DNA from: Plenodomus lindquistii
Taxonomy: Eukaryota > Ascomycota > Dothideomycetes > Pleosporales > Leptosphaeriaceae
Reading direction: 5' to 3'
Assembly (NCBI GenBank): GCA_025504975.1
Contig: JANUWI010000008.1
Coordinates: 1,240,001-1,304,000 of the forward strand
Length of the DNA: 64,000 nucleotides
Shown here: positions 31,326-40,628 of the stretch, piece after piece
Position numbering within the stretch: the stretch's first letter is position 1
Layout of the letters: every line of letters starts with the position of its first letter
The notes under the pieces: generated by a model
The model's input: the letters and a program-made list of their open reading frames with translations, nothing else
Databases searched by the model: none
What the model was told of the DNA's origin: nothing
Program-made: the position numbers and the translations under genes

Positions 31326-33317
31326 TCAATGTGCCTGAAGGAAGGGATCATCATCTACACCAATAGTCCTCCCAGGTGTAATCATGCCTTCTGGCTCTTC
31401 CTCGTATACGCCCAGATGCTCGCCATCACCCAAATCGCTTCGAACAGGGTACTCGTTGATGAGACTGGCCCGCTCCCAGTCGTCTCCGCTGCATAGGCTG
31501 TCAAAGCTCTGTCGACTGGCAATATCATCATGCCACCCCTCAGAGCCAGTTTCCGAATCCTCGTCCCACAGATCTTGCTCAATACCGCTCAAAAATTCCC
31601 ATGTACTCGCGAGAACTTCTTGTAGCGGCAGAAAATAGTTCAGGGACTCGTTGTCCTCGCCAATCCAATCCCCCCATGCTTCGAGGATCTCAAGGTGGGG
31701 GAAATGAGCAGAAAGAGGATGCGCCCATAAGCGGACGAGCTGCTCTTCGATGACAGGATCCTGCAGTACGCTTGATTGAGAAGAAGACGACATCGTGTAC
31801 GTATCGCTGGCAATTGAGAGGATAGTTTGCGGGCGTGCGAAAGCAAAGTGAGTCAAATTGGGAAATAGCGGTCGATCAGGTAGCTTCGTCCCTGCGAAGT
31901 ACTCGATATCAAGGGATGGGCCTCGTTGATGCTCACTGACAAGTATTGATGGAGAAGGTGGCGTAGGTTCGTATGGGATTGAGTCTGAGAGGGATGCATC
32001 TTCGGCCGGTGGTATAGGGATGCGCAGAGTCGGCAACTGCAACGAGATCTTGAGACGCAACACATCGAGGTCGGGGCAGTGACGCCCAAGGCTGTGTAGA
32101 GCCGATGCTTCTAGATCGATGGCGGTCTGTGGGTGGAACTTGAGACCCAGCTTTCGCATGTGCGGTGCCTTTCGACAGAATGTTTCAAATTGAGAACTGG
32201 AAATGTTCGATGCATCGATCGCAGCCGGTTCAGAGGCGAGTAAATTCAGCTCATGCAGATTAGGGCAGCCGTTGGCAAGCTTTATCAAAGCCGTACCATT
32301 AAGCGTCGGTAGCGAAGAGGCGGATGGGAAGTTTGAGGCAAGTTGGCCCACATTGAGTCGAAGGATCCTGAGTTGACCACACCGCTGCGAGAGAAGACTG
32401 AGGATCTTGTCGAATACCTCTGGATCCTCTGACGTAGCTGGCTCATTTGGTATGCGTGCAACATCAAGGTTAAGTTCCTTGATAGCGTGTAGGTACTCAG
32501 GAAGGGCAAGAGCGACCTCTGGATAGCACATGAGTTGCAGTCGTGTTAGAGAAGCGAAGGGTTGAGTAATGCCCTGATGGTCGGAGAGGTATGTTAAAGC
32601 GTTCAGATCCGGCTCAACGTCGGTTTCCAGCGATTTGAGTCTGGAGCGGACGCTAAGTGCTGTAAAAATCTGGTCTTTACGGAGAAATGCCGTACCCGTG
32701 ATGCGTATATCTTCGATAGTTGGTGCAGTGCCAAGTAAATCAATGAATGCCTGGCTGTCGACGGGATCATCTCGATTGAAGGTGTCAGGTCCTAAGGTTA
32801 TGCATCGTAGCCCACTACATGGCCGTAACAGAGCCGGTAGTATGTCTGAGGCGATGTGTTTGGAGTTGGCTTTCTGTTTCCCCAAGAGATCCAGTTGTTC
32901 GAGTTTCGCATGAAGCATGCCCGCGAGATTGCTGCTATGCGCTTGCCAATCGATTTCCAACTCCAACGTCCTCAGATTAGGCCAGGCCAGTCCTCCCAAG
33001 TAAGCGAAATCTTCGTCCTCAGATGCTGGCTCTGAGACGAAGAGTCGCTCAACCCTGTTGGCATACCATTGTCTTCGGGCTAATTTCATAGTTCTGAGGG
33101 CGGGAACATGAGGGTAACGCTTCCAGAGTATGGCTGTGCCTTCTTCGGCCCATAGCTTGTTCACTCGGATCGAAGGGACCAGAGTAGGGCGGAATTCCAG
33201 GAACTCAACTGGCTGGTCTGGTCCATGTTGACGCCGGTCTTTGTACTTCATATCAGAGAGATGATGCAATACCAAAGACACAATCTGAGGATCCGCCATG
33301 ATCCGTGCAGCTGCCAT
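31326..33317 (-). CDS. F-box/leucine-rich-repeat-like protein
   Basis: Intronless, 663 residues from the ATG at 33317 (MAAARIMADPQIVSLVLHHL). The frame is open upstream, but only with a non-ATG codon. An ATG at 33299 is an alternative start. The N-terminal ~70 residues (VSLVLHHLSDMKYKDR, PSIRVNKLWAEEGTAILWKR) have the shape of a degenerate F-box. The middle has irregular leucine-rich repeats (WPNLRTLELEIDWQAHSSNL, LRILRLNVGQL, CPNLHELNLLASEP, CPDLDVLRLKISLQL). The C-terminal ~100 residues are acidic and disordered. F-box/LRR proteins choose substrates for SCF ubiquitin ligases. That role is inference here because the F-box is weak. Similar proteins are abundant in ascomycetes. Confidence 0.7.
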   Translation of the reverse strand: MAAARIMADPQIVSLVLHHLSDMKYKDRRQHGPDQPVEFLEFRPTLVPSIRVNKLWAEEGTAILWKRYPHVPALRTMKLARRQWYANRVERLFVSEPASEDEDFAYLGGLAWPNLRTLELEIDWQAHSSNLAGMLHAKLEQLDLLGKQKANSKHIASDILPALLRPCSGLRCITLGPDTFNRDDPVDSQAFIDLLGTAPTIEDIRITGTAFLRKDQIFTALSVRSRLKSLETDVEPDLNALTYLSDHQGITQPFASLTRLQLMCYPEVALALPEYLHAIKELNLDVARIPNEPATSEDPEVFDKILSLLSQRCGQLRILRLNVGQLASNFPSASSLPTLNGTALIKLANGCPNLHELNLLASEPAAIDASNISSSQFETFCRKAPHMRKLGLKFHPQTAIDLEASALHSLGRHCPDLDVLRLKISLQLPTLRIPIPPAEDASLSDSIPYEPTPPSPSILVSEHQRGPSLDIEYFAGTKLPDRPLFPNLTHFAFARPQTILSIASDTYTMSSSSQSSVLQDPVIEEQLVRLWAHPLSAHFPHLEILEAWGDWIGEDNESLNYFLPLQEVLASTWEFLSGIEQDLWDEDSETGSEGWHDDIASRQSFDSLCSGDDWERASLINEYPVRSDLGDGEHLGVYEEEPEGMITPGRTIGVDDDPFLQAH

Positions 33318-34056
33318 GGTGGCACAGCAATTGGACTCACCACCAGGGAAACAGCAGTGGTGCAAAAAACAAAGGGTTGTCGATGAACGAAGAAAATGGA
33401 AGAAAGAAAGAACGAAAGGTCCACCTAGCCTGCTTTACAAAAACGTACACGCGGAGTGCCTGATTTGGCGACATCGTAAGTCTTCGCCGCCTCCACCGGG
33501 CCGCACGAAATTCTGGCTCGCGTAAATATGATCGCCAGGGGCGGTGGAAGCCGCGTAGCCTATCAGTGCTATGTTGCGCAGTACGCGATGCTGCACGCGA
33601 AGACTTCCATGTCTATAAGAAGGACTTGTAGAGCGCACTGGTCAGTTTTATCCATGGCGATGTTGCGATGAAGCATGGCGGTTTCTTGCTGACCCCTTGC
33701 CTCGGCCTTGACTAGTTAAAACCCTCTAGCCAGCCCTAGCAGGGCGGACGATGATCGGACCTACGCCTGTCAGCTCAACCCGTTGTTGCCTGGGTTTTTC
33801 GGATCTGTCCTGCTATATCCATCTTCACAGGCTACACAACAGCCAGAGTCCGCACAAATGAGGTGCGGTGAGCATGACGTAGTTAGGACTGCTGCCTGCT
33901 TGCAGAAAGCTCGTTGATGTCGAACTAATCGCTACAGGAGCACTAACCACCCGCTTCTAGCTGGTGAATAGGCTTATTCTCGTGTCTCGTAGCCGCCTCT
34001 ATCGCACCGCTCACAACACACTCCTCATCCAGACCTCTATCTTGAAATTCACGGCG
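33318..34056. promoter_or_regulatory. divergent intergenic region
   Basis: About 0.74 kb between divergent start codons of the LRR/F-box-like gene and the dehydrogenase gene. Both promoters lie here. An A/G-rich run at about 33390-33420 is probably in the leader of the minus-strand gene. No other gene. Confidence 0.5.
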
Positions 34057-34834
34057 ATGCATCTTATTCTCACAGGCGCGACTGGCCTCGTTGGGTCTTC
34101 CGTCCTCCACAATATGCTTGCACAAGAGAGCATCAGCCGGATTTCCATACTCAGCCGGCGACCTGTCGCAATGGCGGAGGGCCATGATAAAGCGAAAGTC
34201 ATCATTCACAAAGACTTCAACACATACGACAAGGCGTTACTGGAGGAGTTGAAGGATGCCCACGGCTGTGTCTGGGCGCAAGGCGTGTCGCAAAACGATG
34301 TCAATAAGCAGTACGTACACATAACCTTGGTGCTGGTGATGGACTGACTAACCACGCAATAGGCAGTACATTGAGATCACACACGATTACCCTTTGGCAG
34401 CTGCCAAAGCTTTCGCTACACTCCACCCCGATCGTCCCTTTACATTCGTATACGTTTCAGGAGAGGGAGTGACACAAACACCAGGTATGTTCACGCAACT
34501 CTACGGTCGCGTGAAGGGGCAGGCCGAGTCTGCGCTGGTCGATCTGGGCAAGCAAAATCCCATGTTCAAGGCGTTCAACGTGCGGCCAGCCGTTGTGGAC
34601 CCAGCAAATCATCCGGAAATCCATCCTTTTATACCAAATCAAGCTGCGTTTAAGAGGTGGGTGACGTCAGGCGTAGGCGCAGTGTATCAGAGCATGCATA
34701 CGCCTACACAACCGATGGGACGGATCATGACCGAGCTTGCCATGTCTCAGGGCGAGCCGCTCGAAGGCAGCGATATGGGTATGGGTGGGCGCATGGTACC
34801 CAATGTAGCCCTGAGGAGGATGGCAGGCCTTTAG
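34057..34834 (+). CDS. atypical short-chain dehydrogenase / NAD(P)-binding protein
   Basis: Two exons, 34057-34310 and 34363-34834, with a 52-bp intron (GTACGT, CTGACTAAC, ATAG), giving 241 residues. The N-terminus MHLILTGATGLVGSSVLHNM is a Rossmann beta-alpha-beta with the GATGxxGS dinucleotide motif. RISILSRRP would be the second strand. VYVSGEGVTQ is the strand-4 to catalytic-Ser region. Y132 and K136 in LYGRVKGQ form a YxxxK pair. NVRPAVVDP matches the atypical SDR pattern of NmrA/TIP30-like proteins. Cofactor and substrate are unknown. A cytosolic location is likely since no targeting signal is seen. A longer upstream frame lacks a favourable start. Confidence 0.8.
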
Positions 34835-35323
34835 CCAGTGTCGTTTTAGAATTTGAAGCCGGCCGAGCTGCCTATGAAGTGTGCGCAAACTCTGTAATTC
34901 AATTCCCTTGAGCCTGCGAGCGTGACAGTCCCGCGTGAGGTTGTTGTGGCCACATGGTTTAGACATGCCCCAAACCCCTGACTGTACCTTGGCTTGCATA
35001 CTGGTACCACGCGGACGTGCATTTCAGATCGTGGGGTTATGCATTTCTGAACGCACAGATTCATTCCCTCCGGACCCTCTCTCCGCAGTTCGCAGTTCGT
35101 GCTAAGATGCACGTGGGGACGCAATCTGTGCGCGGAACATGACGGCATCTAGACCCCTGCTTTCGCTAGTGGGGGTCGCGTCCAAACTCCAGGAACGCGT
35201 CGTCCACACGGCGCCTCCCCATTTCCGAACCAGACATTTCACGACACACCTCAGAATCATTATATGACAGACTATATACTGTGAACAACTTCGTCGCAGT
35301 CCAACACCACTGCATCGTTCATT
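34835..35323. promoter_or_regulatory. intergenic region with TATA-like element
   Basis: 489 bases between tandem genes. TATATA at 35273-35278 lies 46 bp before the next ATG and may be its TATA box. No gene is supported. Confidence 0.45.
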
Positions 35324-37009
35324 ATGGACATGGACGAGGTCCCGCCATCATCACCACCAGCTCACGCGAGCACCAGCCACATGGACAGCTCACCATTCTT
35401 CGAGCCGCGCGCTCGCGCATATTCACCAAAATCAAGCTCACCACCGCCACTGTTCTCCAGCGATGACTCTCGGGAATCTGTGGATGTCACCAATTACCAG
35501 TCGCCGCGCATTTTTAAAAACAAGCGTAAAGGCGCTTGGTGGGACAACGAACCCGCGCAAAACTCACCTGAGCCGAAGAAGAGCAGAATGACGCGAAACC
35601 TCGACTCTGGCGTGTATATGATGAGCGATGCCAGTGACAGCTCCGAGGAAGCACTTCCAATCCATCGGGCGCCATTCTCCTTCGGTTCCAATGTTGCGTG
35701 TGCGGAGCGCGAAGATCGTCCACCATCAGAACCAAAATCAAGAGCAATTATATTCAACGACACGCTTCGCTCTGGTCTAGATCTTAATCAAGAAAACTAC
35801 GACTTCCAGGGGCTTGATCTTGAAGATGCCGACATCAAAGATGTTGGCAGAATCGCGTCTGTGATCAGAAGCGCACCAGATGCTGGAGATGAACTTCCCA
35901 CAGAAGGCCAATTTCGATCAATGGAGCCGGAGATCTTCATCAACTTCACAGACAACAGAATCTGCCGGCTCACACCGAAGCTCTTCGACATTCAATTTCT
36001 CACCACACTGGTGTTGCGAAATAACGACATCAAAGAGCTGCCACAGGAGATAGGTCAACTAAAAAACTTACAAACTCTGAACGTGTCATTGAACAAGATT
36101 TCAAGCCTTCCTTTCGAGATACTCAGCCTTCTCAGACCCTATGGGAATCTGGAGCGTATTCACACCATGGGAAACCCATTACTCGAGCCTATGAACCATG
36201 CGCGCTTCCATCATAATGCCTACATTGGCTCTCCTCGGCCTTCAATGTGGTTCAAGGACGCTCTTGCACTAGACCATGAATGGGACGAAGCAAGCGTCCA
36301 GTTACCAGTCCTCTACGATGGTCTTGCGGTCAGTACCGATCGCGAAAAGGACGTATGGCGAATACGCTATTTCGAATCTTGGGCAAACGCCTTCGGCGCT
36401 GGTGGCGACGCGCGCGAAAATGCCGATGAAGAGGATGTTGGTTTCTTTCGTCATCACCCTACCCTTGATTTGAGCGATGTCTCACCAGTGGCTCCAAGAT
36501 ACATGGCTAGGACGCCTGTCTCGTATTTTGATCGCACTGGCTATCTGGTTGTCAATTCGCCAGCGCCGCCCACCGTTGATCGGCCGTACCCCATCATTGT
36601 CGACACCAATCGTGGGGCTTATGGCATTCCCTCTTCATGGTTTGAACCTCCAGTCCGATCGGCAGTCGCACAGCTATCTACAATGTCTTTCCAAAGTGCG
36701 TTGAAAGCTCGCCACTTCGAAGATGCAACAATCGAATATGTGCGAGAAATGCTTGTTCATCGCGAGGACGGACTAGAGCGATCATTTGAAGCCATGTTCG
36801 CACGCGCCATTGAGAATGACGCCGGTGGCTGGGGCGAGTTCCGCAAGTGTCACGTGTGCAAAAAGGACTACGTGGTGTCTCAGGCGGAGTGGGTTGAGTT
36901 CTGGAGTGCAGGGCCCGGTGTGTTTCACCCGCTCAAAGTCAAGGTCTGCTCATGGGGGTGTGTACCTGCAGAGGTAGCCAAGAAGCCTGAGAAGGAGCTG
37001 AGTTGGTGA
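35324..37009 (+). CDS. leucine-rich-repeat protein with C-terminal Cys motif
   Basis: Intronless, 561 residues. A Ser/Pro-rich disordered N-terminus of ~170 residues (with RKGAWWDNEPAQNSPEPKKS) precedes a helical block. Short plain-type leucine-rich repeats follow: NRICRLTPKLFDIQFLTTLV, RNNDIKELPQEIGQLKNLQT and NVSLNKISSLPFEILSLLRP. The long C-terminal half has no named domain but ends in CHVCKKDYVV and a second Cys pair in VCSWGCVP, which could bind one zinc ion. The layout matches conserved ascomycete LRR proteins of unknown role, possibly nuclear. No catalytic motif is seen. Confidence 0.75.
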   Translation: MDMDEVPPSSPPAHASTSHMDSSPFFEPRARAYSPKSSSPPPLFSSDDSRESVDVTNYQSPRIFKNKRKGAWWDNEPAQNSPEPKKSRMTRNLDSGVYMMSDASDSSEEALPIHRAPFSFGSNVACAEREDRPPSEPKSRAIIFNDTLRSGLDLNQENYDFQGLDLEDADIKDVGRIASVIRSAPDAGDELPTEGQFRSMEPEIFINFTDNRICRLTPKLFDIQFLTTLVLRNNDIKELPQEIGQLKNLQTLNVSLNKISSLPFEILSLLRPYGNLERIHTMGNPLLEPMNHARFHHNAYIGSPRPSMWFKDALALDHEWDEASVQLPVLYDGLAVSTDREKDVWRIRYFESWANAFGAGGDARENADEEDVGFFRHHPTLDLSDVSPVAPRYMARTPVSYFDRTGYLVVNSPAPPTVDRPYPIIVDTNRGAYGIPSSWFEPPVRSAVAQLSTMSFQSALKARHFEDATIEYVREMLVHREDGLERSFEAMFARAIENDAGGWGEFRKCHVCKKDYVVSQAEWVEFWSAGPGVFHPLKVKVCSWGCVPAEVAKKPEKELSW

Positions 37010-37245
37010 GGGCTAGACGTCTCAGTAGCTTGAGAGACATCTACATGGTCGGCGCCCATGTGGAGGTATATTTGGCTTGAGCGAAGTATACGAACGAAGC
37101 GATTCGATATCATTAACCGACTCTTACCTGTACCGTGACTCGGGTCTCAGAATGGTCGATCGTGCTTTGAGACACCTCGAAGGCTGATTACACAAAGTCT
37201 TCAGAAGAGCTTCGTCAGTCCCTTCATTCACCAGCTTGTCACACG

Positions 37246-37956
37246 ATGCTCACGTCCGTCCGATCCAAGCTGGCCACGCTTCTTCATCTGCCAACTCCAC
37301 TAGCGAAAGCCTCGACCCGCATTCTAACAGCAGAACTCAACGCCCATCGTGTGGGCATATGGACATGTTTCTGCTCCCATCACAATATTATATACCACCT
37401 CCCAGCCTCGCCTCATCCCCTTGGTGTCCTCAAATGTCGAGCTCCTACCTGCAACTTGGCATGGCACCCCAACCAAAATCCCACCCACCACAAGGATACC
37501 ATCATCACTTCGCCTGATATCGATATCAACTTTCTGCATATGCAATCTTCAAGGGGTAAGAACGTGAGGATCATTCCTGGGCCTAGATGCGGGGGAGATG
37601 AGGTTGTGGAAGAGCTGGGTTTAGGGTATGGGTATGTGTGCTTAGATCAGGGTTGTGGACTGAGCTGGAAGTTGGATGTTACGAAAAGGTGGTGGAGTGG
37701 TGGAAGAGCTGAGTTGAACGTTCGGGGGAGATTGGGCAGACGGGAACGATGCAAGTGTGGGAGAAGGGTGTTTGGTGTGGGCAAGTATGCGCTTTTCGAG
37801 ATAAATGGGAAGAAAGGGAATGTGCTTGATCGTGCGAACGACGGGAGTGTGGGACAGGCCGCGGAGACACGCGGGAACGGGAATGGAGGTGGATACGGGG
37901 CGGTTGATACCTGGTATGTAGAGACACTGGTGGAACTACCTCGAAGAGGTGACTAA
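37246..37956 (+). CDS. hypothetical Cys-containing protein
   Basis: Intronless, 236 residues. It opens MLTSVRSKLATLLHLPTPLA. Cysteine groups at WTCFCSHHN, LKCRAPTCN, YVCLDQGCGLSW and ERCKCGRRVFG look like paired zinc-ribbon knuckles. The C-terminal 45 residues are Gly/Asn-rich (TRGNGNGGGYGAVDTWYVET). No family is recognised by name. Similar short Cys-knuckle proteins are frequent species- or order-restricted genes in ascomycetes. It lies 236 bp after the LRR gene in the same direction. Confidence 0.6.
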   Translation: MLTSVRSKLATLLHLPTPLAKASTRILTAELNAHRVGIWTCFCSHHNIIYHLPASPHPLGVLKCRAPTCNLAWHPNQNPTHHKDTIITSPDIDINFLHMQSSRGKNVRIIPGPRCGGDEVVEELGLGYGYVCLDQGCGLSWKLDVTKRWWSGGRAELNVRGRLGRRERCKCGRRVFGVGKYALFEINGKKGNVLDRANDGSVGQAAETRGNGNGGGYGAVDTWYVETLVELPRRGD

Positions 37957-38837
37957 GAACATGCAATCGCTTAGAATCGGCTCTGAGTTGTTCTGAATTT
38001 TTCACGTTCTCCCGCGGGACCATGAGCCGAAGCAATGAAACGAAAGGCTCACTCAAACAAGACCAAGAATCGCGAGACTGCGTGGGCATGAAGCCTGGGG
38101 CGGCTGTCAGTCCTGAATGCCGTTAGTCTGACGCTAATCCCCTACGTGCCTAGCGGCATCTCTTCGGAGAATTGCGATAACAACGCTCCGTTTTACTGGA
38201 CATCAACAGGACACAATCGCTGACCATGCGATTCACCGACTGAGACCCTGCAACATTATTACATTTTCAAATTGCGCTATATATACTATCGGACTCATGG
38301 ATCTCTATCCTTGGATCGGGAACGCGGCGGCTAGGGTGAATGCGAACTTCCAGCCCACGCCAGCGTCTAAATCAAAATGTAGTGATACGCTGAAAGCAGT
38401 CTCGACGTGCAAATGCCCATACCAAGAATAATGTCTTCACCTCAATGCTTATCTCGACGACTGTTGAGCCTTATCGGCGCCTATCACGCCCACGCCATGA
38501 TCCTTGTCACTACAACATTCCCAAACAATCCTTCACACGGTTCACGTTAGCTGCTGATCCTTTTGCGGCAACATCAGCATTTGGTACGAATCTCGGAAAG
38601 ACCAAGCCCTGGGCGTGGAGTAACTGGCCCTGAGCCAAGCACCGTGCCGGTACCACCGACGCGTTCTTGCGCATCGGCAGAGTTGCTTGTGTAGCTTCCT
38701 GTCTCAAGTATGCAGACATGGGTGCATCCTGGACGAGTTCAAAAGTCGGAGTGCGCGCTGTTGCATTCGTGCTACAGCTTTCGTGAGCTTGTGCTTCACA
38801 CTTCCTTCATTACTTCGACGCTTTGCCATTCGCCGCA
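37957..38837. other. intergenic region upstream of the permease
   Basis: About 0.88 kb with only small frames. A 44-codon frame at 38297-38431 follows a TATA-like TATATATAC too closely to be a convincing gene. Presumably it holds the permease promoter. Confidence 0.45.
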
Positions 38838-40628
38838 ATGTCAGAGAAGAAGGTCGACGAGCAGGGTATAGCTGATGCAAGTCCCTCTGTGGACTATGGC
38901 GTTGGAGAAGTCGACGCGAGGAGCCGCAGGAAGAGTTCTGCTGTCGACCCAGAGATCCTTCAGGGACAAATCTTCGATGAGCGATTCGAAACCACACAGC
39001 GTGGTCTGAAGTCAAGGTGAGATCTTTTGACATATACTTACATGCAAATGCTTACAAGACGTCACAGGCATGCGCAAATGATTGCCCTAGGTGGCACAAT
39101 TGGTACAGGTCTGTTCGTGGGAACTGGTCAGACACTTGCTCGTGGCGGTCCAGCATTCCTCCTCGGCGCCTTCATCGTCATGTCATTCCTGATCTTCTGC
39201 GTCGTGGCTGGCATCGTCGAGGTTGCAGCCTACCTCCCGACTCCCGGCGCATCCATGAACCTATTCGGCTACCGCTATGTTTCGCGCTCCATGGGTTTCG
39301 GTCTCGGCTGGCTATACTTTTACTCACTCGGCATATTGGTTCCATATGAAATCACTGCAGCCGCTTTGGTCATCGAATACTGGGAGCCGCCAGTGAACAT
39401 TGCCGTCTGGATCTCAATCATGATTGTCGTCATCGTTGCTCTCAACTGTTTCCCCGTCAAGTTTTACGGAGAAACAGAGTTTTGGTTTGCAGGTACCAAG
39501 GTCATCATGATCATTGGATTGCTCTTCTTGTCTTTCATCCTCTTCTGGGGAGGAGGACCCAAGCACGACCGCCTGGGTTTCCGATACTGGCAGAACCCTG
39601 GTGCAGCAAATACGTACCTGGAGTCGGGTCATACTGGCAGATTCGTGGCTCTTCTATCAACGCTTGTCCTGTCCGCTTTTCCTTTCGCATTCGCGCCAGA
39701 GTAAGTATCCTTGCAATCAACGTAATGATGCCATCGTCACTGACCATCTTCCAGATTGCTCGTTGCGACTGGTGGTGAGATGCAAAGCCCACGAAGGAAC
39801 CTACCCATCGCCGCGCGCCGTTACGTCTATCGCCTTGTCATATTCTACGTATTCAGTGTCATTGCCATTGGCGTCATCTGCCCTTCCAATGACGAGAGGA
39901 TCACGAGCGGCGGACACGGCGCGGGTGCGTCACCCTTCGTTGCGGGTATCAAGAACGCCGGAATTCCGGCTCTCGACTCCATCATCAACGCTGGTATCAT
40001 CATCAGTGCCTGGTCGTCTGGAAACTCATTCCTGTTCCTGTCATCCCGCTCGCTATACTCCCTTGCGCTCTCCGGAAACGCGCCTGCGATTTTCAAAGCC
40101 TGCACCAAGAGTGGCATACCGTACTACGCCGTGGCTGCGTCTTCTCTGTTCACTTTCCTCGCATACCTGAACGTGGGATCCAGCTCATCCGTCGTATTCA
40201 CGTGGTTCGTCAACCTCACCAATACATCTGGTTTCATCTCTTGGATCTGCTGCGGCATCGTTTTCCTGCGCTTCCGCAAGGCCTGCGTAGCCCAAAACAT
40301 CACGGACCTACCCTACAAGTCGCCCGTCGGCAACTGGGGCGCCTACACCATCATCGTCAGCTTCACGTTCTTGTGCCTGATGAACGGCTTCGATGTGTTT
40401 TGGCCCGAGAACTGGGACACTAGCGGTTTCTTCACTGCGTATGTTGGTATTCCCATGTTCTTCCTGTTTTACGGTGGACATAGGATCTGGGCTTGGAAGG
40501 ACACGTGGGCACATGATCCGATGGAAGTCGATTTGCATACTGGCATGGAGCAGGTGTTGGCTGATGAGCACCCGCAGAGGAAATTGCAAGGTCCGTGGTG
40601 GAAGAAGATTACATTGATCTGGCAGTAA
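38838..40628 (+). CDS. amino-acid permease (AAT/APC family)
   Basis: Three exons, 38838-39016, 39068-39700 and 39755-40628 (introns 51 and 54 bp), giving 561 residues. A hydrophilic cytosolic N-terminus (about 55 residues) ends in RGLKSRHAQMIALGGTIGTG, the yeast amino-acid-transporter hallmark leading into helix 1 (GLFVGTG). About twelve hydrophobic helices follow, with SMGFGLGWLYFYSLGILVPY, FAPELLVATGGEMQSPRRNL (conserved loop before helix 6), SAWSSGNSFLFLSSRSLYSL and NTSGFISWICCGIVFLRFRK. The family imports amino acids with protons across the plasma membrane and is usually controlled by nitrogen supply and ubiquitin-dependent endocytosis. The N-terminal Lys residues are candidate ubiquitin sites. 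Substrate range cannot be read from sequence. Confidence 0.92.

Noticed and set aside
38297..38431. 44-codon frame after a TATATATAC sequence
   Set aside because: The TATA-like site is too close to the ATG, and the product has no signal or domain.
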